This document shows positions 53,383 to 61,777 of a DNA stretch of 64,000 nucleotides, piece by piece. A model generated the notes under the pieces. It saw only the letters and a program-made list of their open reading frames with translations, was not told the DNA's origin and did not search any database. The DNA comes from Ruegeria sp. EL01. GTDB taxonomy: Bacteria > Pseudomonadota > Alphaproteobacteria > Rhodobacterales > Rhodobacteraceae. Positions within the stretch are counted from its first letter, which is position 1. Each line of letters begins with the position of its first letter. The position numbers and the translations under genes were made by a program. The stretch lies in NCBI RefSeq assembly GCF_900313035.1, contig NZ_OMPS01000045.1, positions 62,001-126,000 of the forward strand, in the 5' to 3' direction.

Positions 53383-54570
53383 TTGAACAATCGCTTGATA
53401 CCGCTTTTCGCGGCATTGATCTGGTGCGTCTCGGCAGTCTCGGCTGTGGCGATTGACGTTAAGGCTGCGGTTCTGAGGATCGACTATCCAACGCTACTTC
53501 CGATTTCACGATACGACCTGAAACCCGATGACTTAGGTTTTGCCGGAGCTGTTTTGGGGGACGAGGACAACGGAACTACGGGAAGCTTTCTGGGCCACAC
53601 CTATGAAACAGCTCACCTTGCCGTTCCGCCCGGGCAGGCGGATGCCGCAATGGATCAGCTTCTGGCCGATGGGGTTGATCTGTTTGTTGTTCTGGCCAAT
53701 GCTCCGGATGTATTGCGCCTGACAGACAAGGCGGCTGAAGCTGGTGCGCTAGTGTTCAATGCGACCGCACCCGATGTTGACTTGCGGGACGCAAATTGTC
53801 GGCGCAACCTGCTGCACATTGCCCCGTCGCGCGCGATGAATACGGATGCTGTCGCGCAGTTTGCGGTCTGGAAAAAATGGCGGGATTGGTTCTTGTTGGC
53901 CGGTTCGAACCCCGATGACGTCAAGCTTGCGGATGCCTATCGACGTTCGGCAACCAAGTTTGGTGCAAAAGTCGCAGAAGATCGTACGTTTGAAGACACC
54001 GGCGGATCGCGACGGACAGATTCCGGTCACGTGTTGGTGCAGCGTCAGTTACCCCTTGATACCCAAGGTGCGCGTGATCATGACGTGGTGATCGCGGCGG
54101 ATGAAAGCGACTATTTTGCCCGATACCTGTCCTATCACCTTTGGACGCCGCGCCCGGTTATGGGGTCCGGCGGCTTGCGCCCTGTGACATTCCATGGCGC
54201 GCATGAGGCCTGGGGTGCAACGCAATACCAAACCCGGTTCGAAGAGCTGACCGGTCGATATGTCAGACCCGAAGATTACAATGTCTGGCTGGCATTGCGG
54301 GTGATTGGCGAGGCGGTGACGCGGGCCAATACAGCTGACGCGGACGGTGTGCGCGATTATGCGGTGTCGGATGCGTTCGAACTGGCGGCTTTCAAGGGGC
54401 AAAAGGTGACATTTCGCGATTGGAACGGACAATTGCGCCAGCCGATCCTGCTGTATGATGGGTCAATTACTGTAAGTGTCAGCCCTCAGGACGGGTTTCT
54501 GCACCAGACCTCGCCGCTCGATACACTGGGTCTGGATCGGGCGGAATCTAAATGCACGGCTTTTGAGTAA
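53383..54570 (+). CDS. PQQ-dehydrogenase-system ABC transporter substrate-binding protein
   Basis: 395 residues from a TTG; GGAGGAGATC directly before it decides the start. Signal peptide ends VSAVA. The fold is that of branched-chain amino-acid-type binding proteins (type I, DLFVVLANAPDVLRLTDKA; LLHIAPSRAMNTDAVAQFAVWKKWRDWFLLAGSN). This subfamily is confined to PQQ alcohol dehydrogenase loci and is found in lut lanthanide-uptake clusters. First gene of a seven-gene operon with a propeller, two small exported proteins, a second binding protein, permease and ATPase. The ligand is not established; lanthanide or a lanthanide chelate is the inferred cargo. Confidence 0.88.
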   Translation: MNNRLIPLFAALIWCVSAVSAVAIDVKAAVLRIDYPTLLPISRYDLKPDDLGFAGAVLGDEDNGTTGSFLGHTYETAHLAVPPGQADAAMDQLLADGVDLFVVLANAPDVLRLTDKAAEAGALVFNATAPDVDLRDANCRRNLLHIAPSRAMNTDAVAQFAVWKKWRDWFLLAGSNPDDVKLADAYRRSATKFGAKVAEDRTFEDTGGSRRTDSGHVLVQRQLPLDTQGARDHDVVIAADESDYFARYLSYHLWTPRPVMGSGGLRPVTFHGAHEAWGATQYQTRFEELTGRYVRPEDYNVWLALRVIGEAVTRANTADADGVRDYAVSDAFELAAFKGQKVTFRDWNGQLRQPILLYDGSITVSVSPQDGFLHQTSPLDTLGLDRAESKCTAFE

Positions 54571-54582
54571 CCGGAGATGTTC

Positions 54583-55554
54583 ATGAAACACATATTGTTA
54601 TCCACCGCTCTTGCTGCATTGATTTCGGGTCCGGTTTTTGCGGGGAAGGCCTTTGTTTCGAATGAACGGGGCAACACAATCACGGTGGTCGATACCGATA
54701 CGTGGGAGGTCATTACCGAGTTTCCGGGCGGCAACCGACCCCGTGGCATCACGGTCAGCCCGGATGGAAGCAAGCTGTATGTCTGCGCCTCGGATGACAA
54801 TATCGTCCGGGTGTTTGACACCGAAACATACGAAGAATTGCCCAGCTTGCCATCTGGCCCCGACCCGGAACTGTTCATCCTCGAACCGTCGGGGAAACGG
54901 CTGTACATCGCCAATGAGGACGACAACCTTGTGACGGTGACCGACACGGAAACACGCACTGTTCTGGCCGAGGTTCCGGTTGGTGTCGAACCCGAAGGCA
55001 TGGGGATGAGCCCGGATGCGAAGTTTGTGGTCAACACGTCCGAGACCACCAATATGGCGCACTTCATTTCGACCGAGGATTACACGATCAAGCACAATAT
55101 TCTGGTCGATCAGCGCCCGCGCTACGCGCAATATTCGGCAGATGGGTCGCGTTTGTTTGTAACGTCAGAGATCGGGGGTACGGTGTCCGTCATGGACATC
55201 GCCGAAGACGGCACCCCCACGGTTATTGGCAAGATCAGTTTTGAAGTGGCCGGTGTACAGCCCGAATGGTTGCAGCCTGTCGGTGCCAAAGTCACGTCAG
55301 ATGGAAAACGTCTTTTTGTTGCGTTGGGTCCGGCAAACCGCGTCGCCGTTGTCGACGCGCAAAGCCTTGAGGTTCTGGACTACATCCTTGTGGGTCAGCG
55401 CGTCTGGCAGTTGGATTTCACGCCTGACGAAAAATATCTACTGACGACGAACGGCAACTCCAACGACATAACCATAATCGATGTCGCGACAGAAAAAGCG
55501 ATTAAGTCTGTACAGGTCGGCCAACAGCCTTGGGGCGTTGTGACGATTGACTGA
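54583..55554 (+). CDS. PQQ-dependent catabolism-associated YVTN beta-propeller protein (copy 2)
   Basis: 323 residues; the ATG at 54583 is preferred to 54577 for its spacing to GGAG. Signal peptide ending GPVFA. Seven YVTN-type blades (KAFVSNERGNTITVVDTDTWEVI; RPRGITVSPDGSKLYVCASDDNIVRVFD). It corresponds in type and position to the propeller of lut clusters (LutD). It is only distantly similar to the propeller at 51605-52570, so the two are not a recent duplicate pair. Confidence 0.9.
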   Translation: MKHILLSTALAALISGPVFAGKAFVSNERGNTITVVDTDTWEVITEFPGGNRPRGITVSPDGSKLYVCASDDNIVRVFDTETYEELPSLPSGPDPELFILEPSGKRLYIANEDDNLVTVTDTETRTVLAEVPVGVEPEGMGMSPDAKFVVNTSETTNMAHFISTEDYTIKHNILVDQRPRYAQYSADGSRLFVTSEIGGTVSVMDIAEDGTPTVIGKISFEVAGVQPEWLQPVGAKVTSDGKRLFVALGPANRVAVVDAQSLEVLDYILVGQRVWQLDFTPDEKYLLTTNGNSNDITIIDVATEKAIKSVQVGQQPWGVVTID

Positions 55555-55573
55555 AGTTCTGGGAGGAACGGAA

Positions 55574-56011
55574 ATGAAGAAGCTATTGACCGCAGCCCTG
55601 GTTGCAACATTGAGCGGGCCGGTATCGGCCGCGCCGCTTTGTGATGATCTCGGGTTTGCAGGGCTCCTGGCAAAGTGCAATCGCGGGGAAACCATCCAAC
55701 TGACACTCGCCTCGGGGCAACCGCTGGGTGAGGACGTCGTGCTGCAATCCGGCGCGTATTACAAGCTGGAGATTACGGCAGACGGTTCAGCTGAACTGGC
55801 CATCGAAGGCCCTTCGTTCTTTCGGGCAATCTGGATGAACGAAATCGTCATCAACAAGATCGAAATTCGCCCGATGGCTGTGGACAGTATCGAATTTGAT
55901 AAGGCGGGTGTGGCCGAACTGTCATTCGTAGCGATTAAACCCGGCAGCCACGAAATTCGCATCCCCGGGTCCACTGGCGAAACTCAGAAAATGATCATCA
56001 GCATTCAATGA
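55574..56011 (+). CDS. Exported protein of unknown function in the lut-like operon
   Basis: 145 residues from the ATG at 55574 (GGGAGGAACGGAA before it); signal peptide ending GPVSA. The mature protein starts APLCDDLGFAGLLAKC with two cysteines 12 apart, and continues as a beta-rich domain that ends HEIRIPGSTGETQKMIISI, in the manner of a cupredoxin-like or Ig-like fold, though no copper ligands are evident. Similar small exported proteins occur in lut clusters. Function unknown. Confidence 0.8.
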   Translation: MKKLLTAALVATLSGPVSAAPLCDDLGFAGLLAKCNRGETIQLTLASGQPLGEDVVLQSGAYYKLEITADGSAELAIEGPSFFRAIWMNEIVINKIEIRPMAVDSIEFDKAGVAELSFVAIKPGSHEIRIPGSTGETQKMIISIQ

Positions 56012-56025
56012 CGAAAGGACAAAGT

Positions 56026-56274
56026 ATGAATAAGATTGGCGTATTGGCGCTGGTGGCTTGTGTTGCCTCTCCGGCGCTGGCGGACGAAGTGGACGCAGAA
56101 ACCGTTGGCAAGATCGAGGCGTATTTGGCCTCTGTCGACTGCCAGATGGATCCCGATGACATCGAGGTCGAAGAAGACGGGTATGACCTTGATGACGTGA
56201 TCTGCAAAGGCGGCAACCAGTTCGACATCAAATTGGACAAGGACCTTAACGAAGTCAGCCGCAAGGCGGAATAG
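56026..56274 (+). CDS. Small secreted acidic PepSY-like protein, candidate lanthanide binder
   Basis: 82 residues; the ATG at 56026 follows GAAAGGACAAAGT. Signal peptide ending SPALA leaves 63 residues with 21 Asp/Glu against 6 Lys/Arg. The pattern DIEVEEDGYDLDDVICKGG followed by FDIKLDKDLNEV matches a single PepSY repeat, and two cysteines could form a disulphide. A secreted PepSY protein of Methylobacillus flagellatus (lanpepsy) binds lanthanides. Together with its place between a propeller/unknown pair and a second binding protein in a lut-like operon, this makes metal binding here a strong inference, not a demonstrated fact. Confidence 0.85.
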   Translation: MNKIGVLALVACVASPALADEVDAETVGKIEAYLASVDCQMDPDDIEVEEDGYDLDDVICKGGNQFDIKLDKDLNEVSRKAE

Positions 56275-56299
56275 CGTGATTTGAAATCAGGATAGGGTC

Positions 56300-57265
56300 A
56301 TGAAAACACTTTACGCCTTTTGCGCAGCTTTCGTCTTTGCGGCGGGCGTTGTGTCTGCCGACACACTGCCGACAATTCGGGCCGCTGTGCTGAAGATCGG
56401 CACAGTGAACTGGGAGTTGGAAACCATCCGGAAAAACGGGTTGGACAAGAAACATGGGTTTACGCTGGTGGTTCAACCCTTTGCCGATAATGGCGCGACA
56501 CGTATCGCGGTCGAAGGTGGCGAGGCCGATCTGGCAGTGGCGGATTGGATTTGGGTGGCGCGCCAAAGGGCTGCTGGAAAAGATTATGTGTTCATTCCAT
56601 ATTCCAAGGCGGTCGGTGGCGTCGTGGTGCCTGCGGACAGCACGGCCAGCAGCCTGAAAGACCTGGCTGGTGGGAAGATTGGCATAGCGGGCGGGCCGCT
56701 GGACAAATCCTGGCTGATCCTGCGGGCATATGCGGCGCAGGAATACGGCATGGACCTCAAGGCAGACACCGAACAGGTGTTCGGGGCACCGCCGCTGATC
56801 TTTAAATCAGCATTGGGCGGTGACTACGCCGGGGCAATCAATTTCTGGCATTTCCTTGCCAAAATGAAAGCGTCCGGCATGAAAGAGCTGATCTCGGTCG
56901 AGCAGGCAGGAGAGGCATTGGGATTGGACACAGACACACCCTTGCTGGGGTATTATCTGAAAGAGAGCTTTCTGAACGACAATCCCGATCTGGCACAGGG
57001 CTTGTTTGCGGCAAGCCGAGACGCCAAGCAGCTTTTGGCGACCTCATCAGTCGCATGGGACGCGATCAGGCCACGGATGAATGCAAAGACTGATGCGCAG
57101 TTTGAGCAACTTAAATCTGATTGGGTTGCGGGCATCCCTGACCGGGGGCCGGTTGACGAAGACGCCGCCAACACGATGCTGGCGTTGATGGCAGAATTGG
57201 GTGGCGCCGAGCTGGTTGGCCAAGCCACGACGGTTCCGCAGGGTCTGTTTGCGGACGTGGAATAG
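56300..57265 (+). CDS. ABC transporter substrate-binding protein (SsuA/TauA fold), lut-like operon
   Basis: 321 residues with signal peptide ending VVSA. Type II fold of the nitrate/sulphonate/taurine class (TIRAAVLKIGTVNWELETIRKNGLDKKHGFTLVVQPFADNGATRIAVEGGEADLAVADWIWVARQRAAG). It is the direct partner of the permease 6 bases downstream. Together with the first binding protein of the operon this transporter has two unrelated receptors, as lut clusters do. Ligand inferred to be lanthanide or its chelate. Confidence 0.9.
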   Translation: MKTLYAFCAAFVFAAGVVSADTLPTIRAAVLKIGTVNWELETIRKNGLDKKHGFTLVVQPFADNGATRIAVEGGEADLAVADWIWVARQRAAGKDYVFIPYSKAVGGVVVPADSTASSLKDLAGGKIGIAGGPLDKSWLILRAYAAQEYGMDLKADTEQVFGAPPLIFKSALGGDYAGAINFWHFLAKMKASGMKELISVEQAGEALGLDTDTPLLGYYLKESFLNDNPDLAQGLFAASRDAKQLLATSSVAWDAIRPRMNAKTDAQFEQLKSDWVAGIPDRGPVDEDAANTMLALMAELGGAELVGQATTVPQGLFADVE

Positions 57266-57271
57266 CTCTGA

Positions 57272-58021
57272 ATGCAAGACACGCGCCTTACGCCTATTCT
57301 GTCCATCGGGGGCCTCGTGGCGTTGTGGATCGTTGCGGGCTTTCTAACCGATGATCCGCAAATCCTGCCTCAACCTTGGGATTTAGTTCCCCGCTTTCAG
57401 CAGGAACTGGCGTCGGGCGAATTGCTGCGCAACCTGTGGGCGACGCTGCTGCGCGTGATCTGGGCATTCGCATTGGCTATGACGCTGGGCACGGCTATCG
57501 GCCTCGCCATGGGGCGCTCGCCAGCCGTCAATCGGTGGTTGGATCCGTGGCTTGTGATCTTTCTGAACTTGCCGGCGTTGGTCCTGATTGTGCTGTGCTA
57601 TCTGTGGATCGGGTTGACAGAGGCCGCCGCGATCACGGCTGTCACACTGAACAAGATCCCCAATGTTGCAACGATCCTGCGGGAAGGCGGCAGGGCGCTG
57701 AACCCCGATCTGGATGCCATGGCGCAGGTCTACCGGATTCCTTGGCTTACACGCATGCGCCACGTCATTATTCCTCAGCTGGCACCGTTCATCGCCGCAG
57801 CATCACGGTCTGGCTTATCGTTGATTTGGAAGATCGTGCTGGTGGTCGAATTCCTGGGACGGTCGTCGGGTGTTGGCTTTCAAATTCACCTGTATTTCCA
57901 GCTATTTGATGTGGCGATGGTGCTGGTTTACGCGTTTTCTTTCATCGCGGTGATGCTGTTGGTGGAATGGCTGGTCCTGCAACCTTCCGAGCGTAAGGCC
58001 CGCCGGTGGAGGGCCGCATGA
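57272..58021 (+). CDS. ABC transporter permease (SsuC-like; LutF-type)
   Basis: 249 residues with six membrane segments and the EAA-type loop LDAMAQVYRIPWLTRMRHVIIPQLAPFIAAASRSGLSLIWKIV. It belongs to the SsuC/TauC group. Its stop overlaps the ATPase start (ATGA). Inferred to carry the lut-like cargo across the inner membrane. Confidence 0.92.
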   Translation: MQDTRLTPILSIGGLVALWIVAGFLTDDPQILPQPWDLVPRFQQELASGELLRNLWATLLRVIWAFALAMTLGTAIGLAMGRSPAVNRWLDPWLVIFLNLPALVLIVLCYLWIGLTEAAAITAVTLNKIPNVATILREGGRALNPDLDAMAQVYRIPWLTRMRHVIIPQLAPFIAAASRSGLSLIWKIVLVVEFLGRSSGVGFQIHLYFQLFDVAMVLVYAFSFIAVMLLVEWLVLQPSERKARRWRAA

Positions 58022-58620
58022 TCCACATTGATATCAGGCAAAAGCAATTCGGAGACATATGTGTTCTGGGCCCAATTGTTTTTGACATTGCCCAGGGTGA
58101 AACAGTTGCCTTGACCGGACCTTCGGGCATCGGAAAAACCACCTTGTTGCGTTTGGTGGCAGGGATTGATGACGCGTTTGACGGGCAGATTACACGCCCC
58201 GAGCGATTGGCAATCGTGTTTCAAGAGCCGACATTGCTGCCCTGGCGGTCTGCCCTCGATAACTTGACGCTGGTGCATCCGGAGCTAACACATGCCCAGG
58301 CCGAAGCAGCCCTCAATTCTGTTGGGTTGTCGGGCAAAGGAGGGTTGTTTCCGGGCCAGTTGTCACTGGGCCAACAAAGGCGGCTGTCTCTGGCGCGGGC
58401 CTTTGCCGGGCGACCCGAGTTTCTGATTATGGACGAGCCGTTTGTTTCGCTGGATCGCGACACGGCCGAAACCATGCTGGCGTTAACCGAAGATTTGATA
58501 TCACAACACCAGCCTTCTACGCTTTTCGTCACGCATTCCATGCCCGAGGCGGAGCGTCTTGCGGATCGCATCCTAGGCTTGCGAACTGGGCCGGGTGGGG
58601 CGGTACTGGACGAGGGCTAG
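58018..58620 (+). CDS. ABC transporter ATP-binding protein (LutE-type)
   Basis: 200 residues, short for the class. Walker A GPSGIGKTT, Q-loop VFQEPTLLPWRSALDNL, signature LSLGQQRRLSLARAF, Walker B FLIMDEPFVSLD and the H-loop VTHSMPEAERL are complete. It ends the lut-like operon three bases from the convergent end of pqqE. Confidence 0.92.
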   Translation: MIHIDIRQKQFGDICVLGPIVFDIAQGETVALTGPSGIGKTTLLRLVAGIDDAFDGQITRPERLAIVFQEPTLLPWRSALDNLTLVHPELTHAQAEAALNSVGLSGKGGLFPGQLSLGQQRRLSLARAFAGRPEFLIMDEPFVSLDRDTAETMLALTEDLISQHQPSTLFVTHSMPEAERLADRILGLRTGPGGAVLDEG

Positions 58621-58623
58621 CCT

Positions 58624-59736
58624 TTACTCAGCCGGTTCACGGGTTTTGCCGGGGGCCGTGCGATAGACAAATGGCGCGTCAATACTTGCCGCGTGCTGGT
58701 TCGCCTGCGACTGCAGGTCCTTGTGATGAGGGGATTTGATGCAAACCGGGTCCGTGGCGTTTGCGTCGCCAACAATCGCCATCGCCTGACAGCGACATCC
58801 GCCGAAATCGATGGTCTTGCGATCGCAGCTTTGGCACGGCTCAGACAACCACTCCGTTCCGCGATAGGCGTTGAAGGCGGAATTGTTGTGCCAGATATCG
58901 GCCAGAGGTTTGTCCTGGACATTGTCAAACTGAAGGTGCGGAATGGACTGGGCCGCATGGCACGGTAAAACCTGCCCGTCGGGTGTTACATTCAAACCTG
59001 TTGTTCCCCAGCCCCCCATACAGCGCTTGGGATAGTCATCGTGATAATCCGCAGAGACATAGTCGATGACCAATTCACCCTTCAGGGCCTGCCGCGCTTC
59101 GATAACATGCTGAGTGACTTGCCGGGCCTGGTCTCGCGTCGGCATCAGGGCATCGCGGTTTTGCAGGGCCCAACCGTGGAACTGCACTGTCGCCACCTCG
59201 ATCCGTCGCGCACCCATTTCCTGAGCCAACTCAAGTGCGCGGGGCAGTTGGTGGGCGTTATGACGGTGCAGTACGAAATTAAGCGTCAAAGGAAAGCCGA
59301 TGGCCTTAATCCATTCAACCGCCTTCATCTTGCGATCGAACCCTCCGCGATAGCCGCCGACTTTGTCGGCCATCACAGCATCGGTTCCCTGAAGGGACAG
59401 TTGGACATGATCAAGACCGGCCTCATCCAGTTCGTGCAAACGGCGCTCGGACAACCCAATGGCAGACGTGATCAGGTTGGTATACAGCCCGGCTTGCCGG
59501 GCGGCCTTCACAAGTGTGACCAGATCGCGCCGCGATGCCGGTTCGCCGCCGGATAGATGAAGTTGTAAAACACCCAGTGCAGCGGCCTCTTGGAACACAC
59601 GAACCCAGATGTCGCTGTCCATTTCACTGTCTTGTTTGGCCATTTCGACCGGGTTTGAACAGTATGGGCAGGACAGAGGACAGCGATGCGTCAGCTCTGC
59701 CAACATGGCGATAGGGGGAGGAACAGCGTTATTCAT
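58624..59736 (-). CDS. pqqE: PQQ biosynthesis radical SAM enzyme PqqE
   Basis: 370 residues; the ATG overlaps the pqqD stop by one base, which sets the start. The radical SAM cluster is CPLSCPYC (19-26); the C-terminal SPASM domain has CMGGWG, CHAAQ and CQSCDRKTIDFGGCRC for auxiliary iron-sulphur clusters. It joins the Glu and Tyr side chains of PqqA by a C-C bond, using PqqD as chaperone. Last gene of pqqABCDE; no protease gene (pqqF/G) is in the window. Confidence 0.97.
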   Translation of the reverse strand: MNNAVPPPIAMLAELTHRCPLSCPYCSNPVEMAKQDSEMDSDIWVRVFQEAAALGVLQLHLSGGEPASRRDLVTLVKAARQAGLYTNLITSAIGLSERRLHELDEAGLDHVQLSLQGTDAVMADKVGGYRGGFDRKMKAVEWIKAIGFPLTLNFVLHRHNAHQLPRALELAQEMGARRIEVATVQFHGWALQNRDALMPTRDQARQVTQHVIEARQALKGELVIDYVSADYHDDYPKRCMGGWGTTGLNVTPDGQVLPCHAAQSIPHLQFDNVQDKPLADIWHNNSAFNAYRGTEWLSEPCQSCDRKTIDFGGCRCQAMAIVGDANATDPVCIKSPHHKDLQSQANQHAASIDAPFVYRTAPGKTREPAE

Positions 59737-60008
59737 CAAGTCACATCCAAAAATCGCCGGGCACGCAGCGCATCCAGGAAACCGCCACTGTCTTCGGCGA
59801 TCTGATCCTGAGGGGCGTTGTATCTTTCGGACAGGGCGGTAGTGATCTGTAAAAAACTGCGTTGGCCGTCCACTTCGTTTAAAATCGCGTGCCCGATCTG
59901 GTCCAAAGTCACCGCGCGTTCGGGTGCAAGCAAAACCCACTTTTCGCGCACTTTGTCATAGTGCAGGCGAACACCGCGGGGCAGTGTGGGGATTTCCTGC
60001 GCCAACAT
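59736..60008 (-). CDS. pqqD: PQQ biosynthesis peptide chaperone PqqD
   Basis: 90 residues from the ATG at 60008, which overlaps the pqqC stop (TGATG). The compact PqqD fold is seen in PRGVRLHYDKVREKWVLLAPERAVTLDQIGHAILNEVDGQRS. It binds the PqqA precursor and presents it to PqqE. Both ends overlap neighbours, so synthesis is coupled. Confidence 0.95.
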   Translation of the reverse strand: MLAQEIPTLPRGVRLHYDKVREKWVLLAPERAVTLDQIGHAILNEVDGQRSFLQITTALSERYNAPQDQIAEDSGGFLDALRARRFLDVT

Positions 60009-60757
60009 CACGACGCCTGCCGCATCAGGATGCCTGTGCCAGGTTGCCAGGCACCGGGCGGGATTCGCGCGGGTTCAACATACGCTGCCCAGAGCGCATC
60101 CAATTGCGACCACAACACATCCGTCTTGAACATCAGCGCCTTGGCGGCTGCATCCTGCTTTTCTGCAGTGTCAGCGTTGTCCAGAACCCAGGCTAGGCCA
60201 AAGGCCACGTCCTTCGGCGCCTCTTTCAGCCGGTTTCTGAAGTAAGACAATGAACTGTCGTCAGCGAAGTCATAGTGTTGAAGCAGCCCTTCGATCCGAT
60301 TTGCGTGAATCTTGGGCGCAAAGAGTTCGGTCAAAGATGCCGCCACCGCCTCAAGCAAAGTCTTTTCGCGCACGAACCTCACATATGCATCAACGGCAAA
60401 CTTTGTAGCTGGCAGCACACCTTCGCACGAGGCTACATAATCGGGGTCAAGCCCAACGGCCTCAGCCAGCCGCAACCACCGGCGGATGCCGCCTTCGTTG
60501 TCATCTGTTCCATCATGGTCTTCGATGCGCGACCGCCATTGCCGACGCAGCGCGGGGTCTTCGACACGCGACATAAAGGCTGCGTCTTTCATGGGGATGG
60601 AGTGCTGGTAGTAGTATCGATTGATGACCCAGGCGCGGACTTCGTCTGCGGTGCATTTGCCGCCGTGCAAGCGGTGGTGAAACGGGTGGAGATCATGATA
60701 GCGCTCGGCACCGATCTGACGCAGGCGGGCTTCGAAAACATCGCGGCTTTGGGTCAT
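60008..60757 (-). CDS. pqqC: Pyrroloquinoline-quinone synthase PqqC
   Basis: 249 residues from the ATG that overlaps the pqqB stop (ATGA). All-helical oxygen-activating cofactorless oxidase; YHDLHPFHHRLHGGK, WVINRYYYQHSIPMKDAAFMSR and RIEDHDGTDDNEGGIRRW are conserved. It carries out the final ring closure and eight-electron oxidation to PQQ. Full length. Confidence 0.97.
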   Translation of the reverse strand: MTQSRDVFEARLRQIGAERYHDLHPFHHRLHGGKCTADEVRAWVINRYYYQHSIPMKDAAFMSRVEDPALRRQWRSRIEDHDGTDDNEGGIRRWLRLAEAVGLDPDYVASCEGVLPATKFAVDAYVRFVREKTLLEAVAASLTELFAPKIHANRIEGLLQHYDFADDSSLSYFRNRLKEAPKDVAFGLAWVLDNADTAEKQDAAAKALMFKTDVLWSQLDALWAAYVEPARIPPGAWQPGTGILMRQAS

Positions 60758-61650
60758 AGCGTGATCTCCATTCCGTCTTGACCGATTGTCCAACCCGCGG
60801 CCTGCGCCTGGGACTTTTCGGCGCTGTCGGGACGTAAGACAGGGTTGGTATTGTTCATATGAACAAAGACTTTTCGCCCGATATTCATGTCTGCAAAACT
60901 TGCGATGGACCCGTCGGGCCCGTCCATTGACATGTGACCCATTCGCTTTCCGGTTTTCTGACCTAGACCGGCGCGCACCATCTCATCATCTTGCCAAAGC
61001 GTGCCGTCAAAAAACACCAGATCTGCGCCCTCTAGCTGCGCCCGCAAATCGGGTGTCAAAGCCGCGCAACCGGGAATGTAGTAGGCCGTTTTCCCATCGG
61101 CGCTCAGCGCAACGCCCACTGTTTGCTCACCGATCAGATCGGTTTGAACGGTTTCGCCTTCCAGATACAATGGGACTTTCCCCGGCACGGGGAACAGCGT
61201 CGCCTGAAGGTCAGGAACCAACTCGAACGGCTGGTCCAATGAAATCGAAGACCGGGTCACGACGGATGCGTTCAACGCATCGAAAATTGGGTTCTGACCA
61301 AGCACTTCATGGATGCTGCGCGTCGCAAACAGGGTGAAGGGCTGCATTTCCCGCAGTGTCAGCAATCCGGCCACATGATCGATATCGCCGTTGGTCACCA
61401 GAACGGACTGAATTGGCATCTGTCGAAGCCCTGAGGGGAATAGGGCGTGAGTGTTCGACAGCTGCACGCGTATGTCCGGAGACGCGTTTAGGACGGCCCA
61501 GTTCAGGCCGTCCGGGGAGATAGCAAGCGAAGACTGCGTCTGAGCAGGAATGTCTCCGGAACGTGCCAGATTGCAATTATCACACCCACAATTCCATTGC
61601 GGCAGGCCGCCTCCGGCGGCGGCCCCAAGTATGATTGCGCGCAACGTCAT
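60754..61650 (-). CDS. pqqB: PQQ biosynthesis protein PqqB
   Basis: 298 residues. Metallo-beta-lactamase fold with an N-terminal zinc knuckle (GLPQWNCGCDNCNLAR) and the metal motif NGDIDHVAGLLTLRE. PqqB hydroxylates the Glu-Tyr-derived intermediate before PqqC acts. 25 bases downstream of pqqA, with a 4-base overlap into pqqC. Confidence 0.96.
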   Translation of the reverse strand: MTLRAIILGAAAGGGLPQWNCGCDNCNLARSGDIPAQTQSSLAISPDGLNWAVLNASPDIRVQLSNTHALFPSGLRQMPIQSVLVTNGDIDHVAGLLTLREMQPFTLFATRSIHEVLGQNPIFDALNASVVTRSSISLDQPFELVPDLQATLFPVPGKVPLYLEGETVQTDLIGEQTVGVALSADGKTAYYIPGCAALTPDLRAQLEGADLVFFDGTLWQDDEMVRAGLGQKTGKRMGHMSMDGPDGSIASFADMNIGRKVFVHMNNTNPVLRPDSAEKSQAQAAGWTIGQDGMEITL

Positions 61651-61675
61651 TTGAAAGTTAGCGCGCGGGCCGTGA

Positions 61676-61777
61676 TCAGATCAGGCCGCCGCCGCGCTCA
61701 TCATCATGATCGGGGCCATACATGTTGATTTCCATGCCGCATTCGATTTCGCGGATCACCGGTTTGTTCCATGCCAT
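61676..61777 (-). CDS. pqqA: PQQ precursor peptide PqqA
   Basis: 33 residues, starting MAWNKPVIREIECGMEINMY and ending RGGGLI, with GGAGGACCCCGAA before the ATG. The conserved Glu and Tyr spaced E-x-x-x-Y (residues 16 and 20) are the atoms from which PQQ is built. The Asp-rich tail DHDDE is typical of alphaproteobacterial versions. First gene of pqqABCDE. Confidence 0.96.
   Translation of the reverse strand: MAWNKPVIREIECGMEINMYGPDHDDERGGGLI

Noticed and set aside
56026..56274. Lanmodulin
   Set aside because: No EF-hand loops are present; the protein has a PepSY-like pattern instead.
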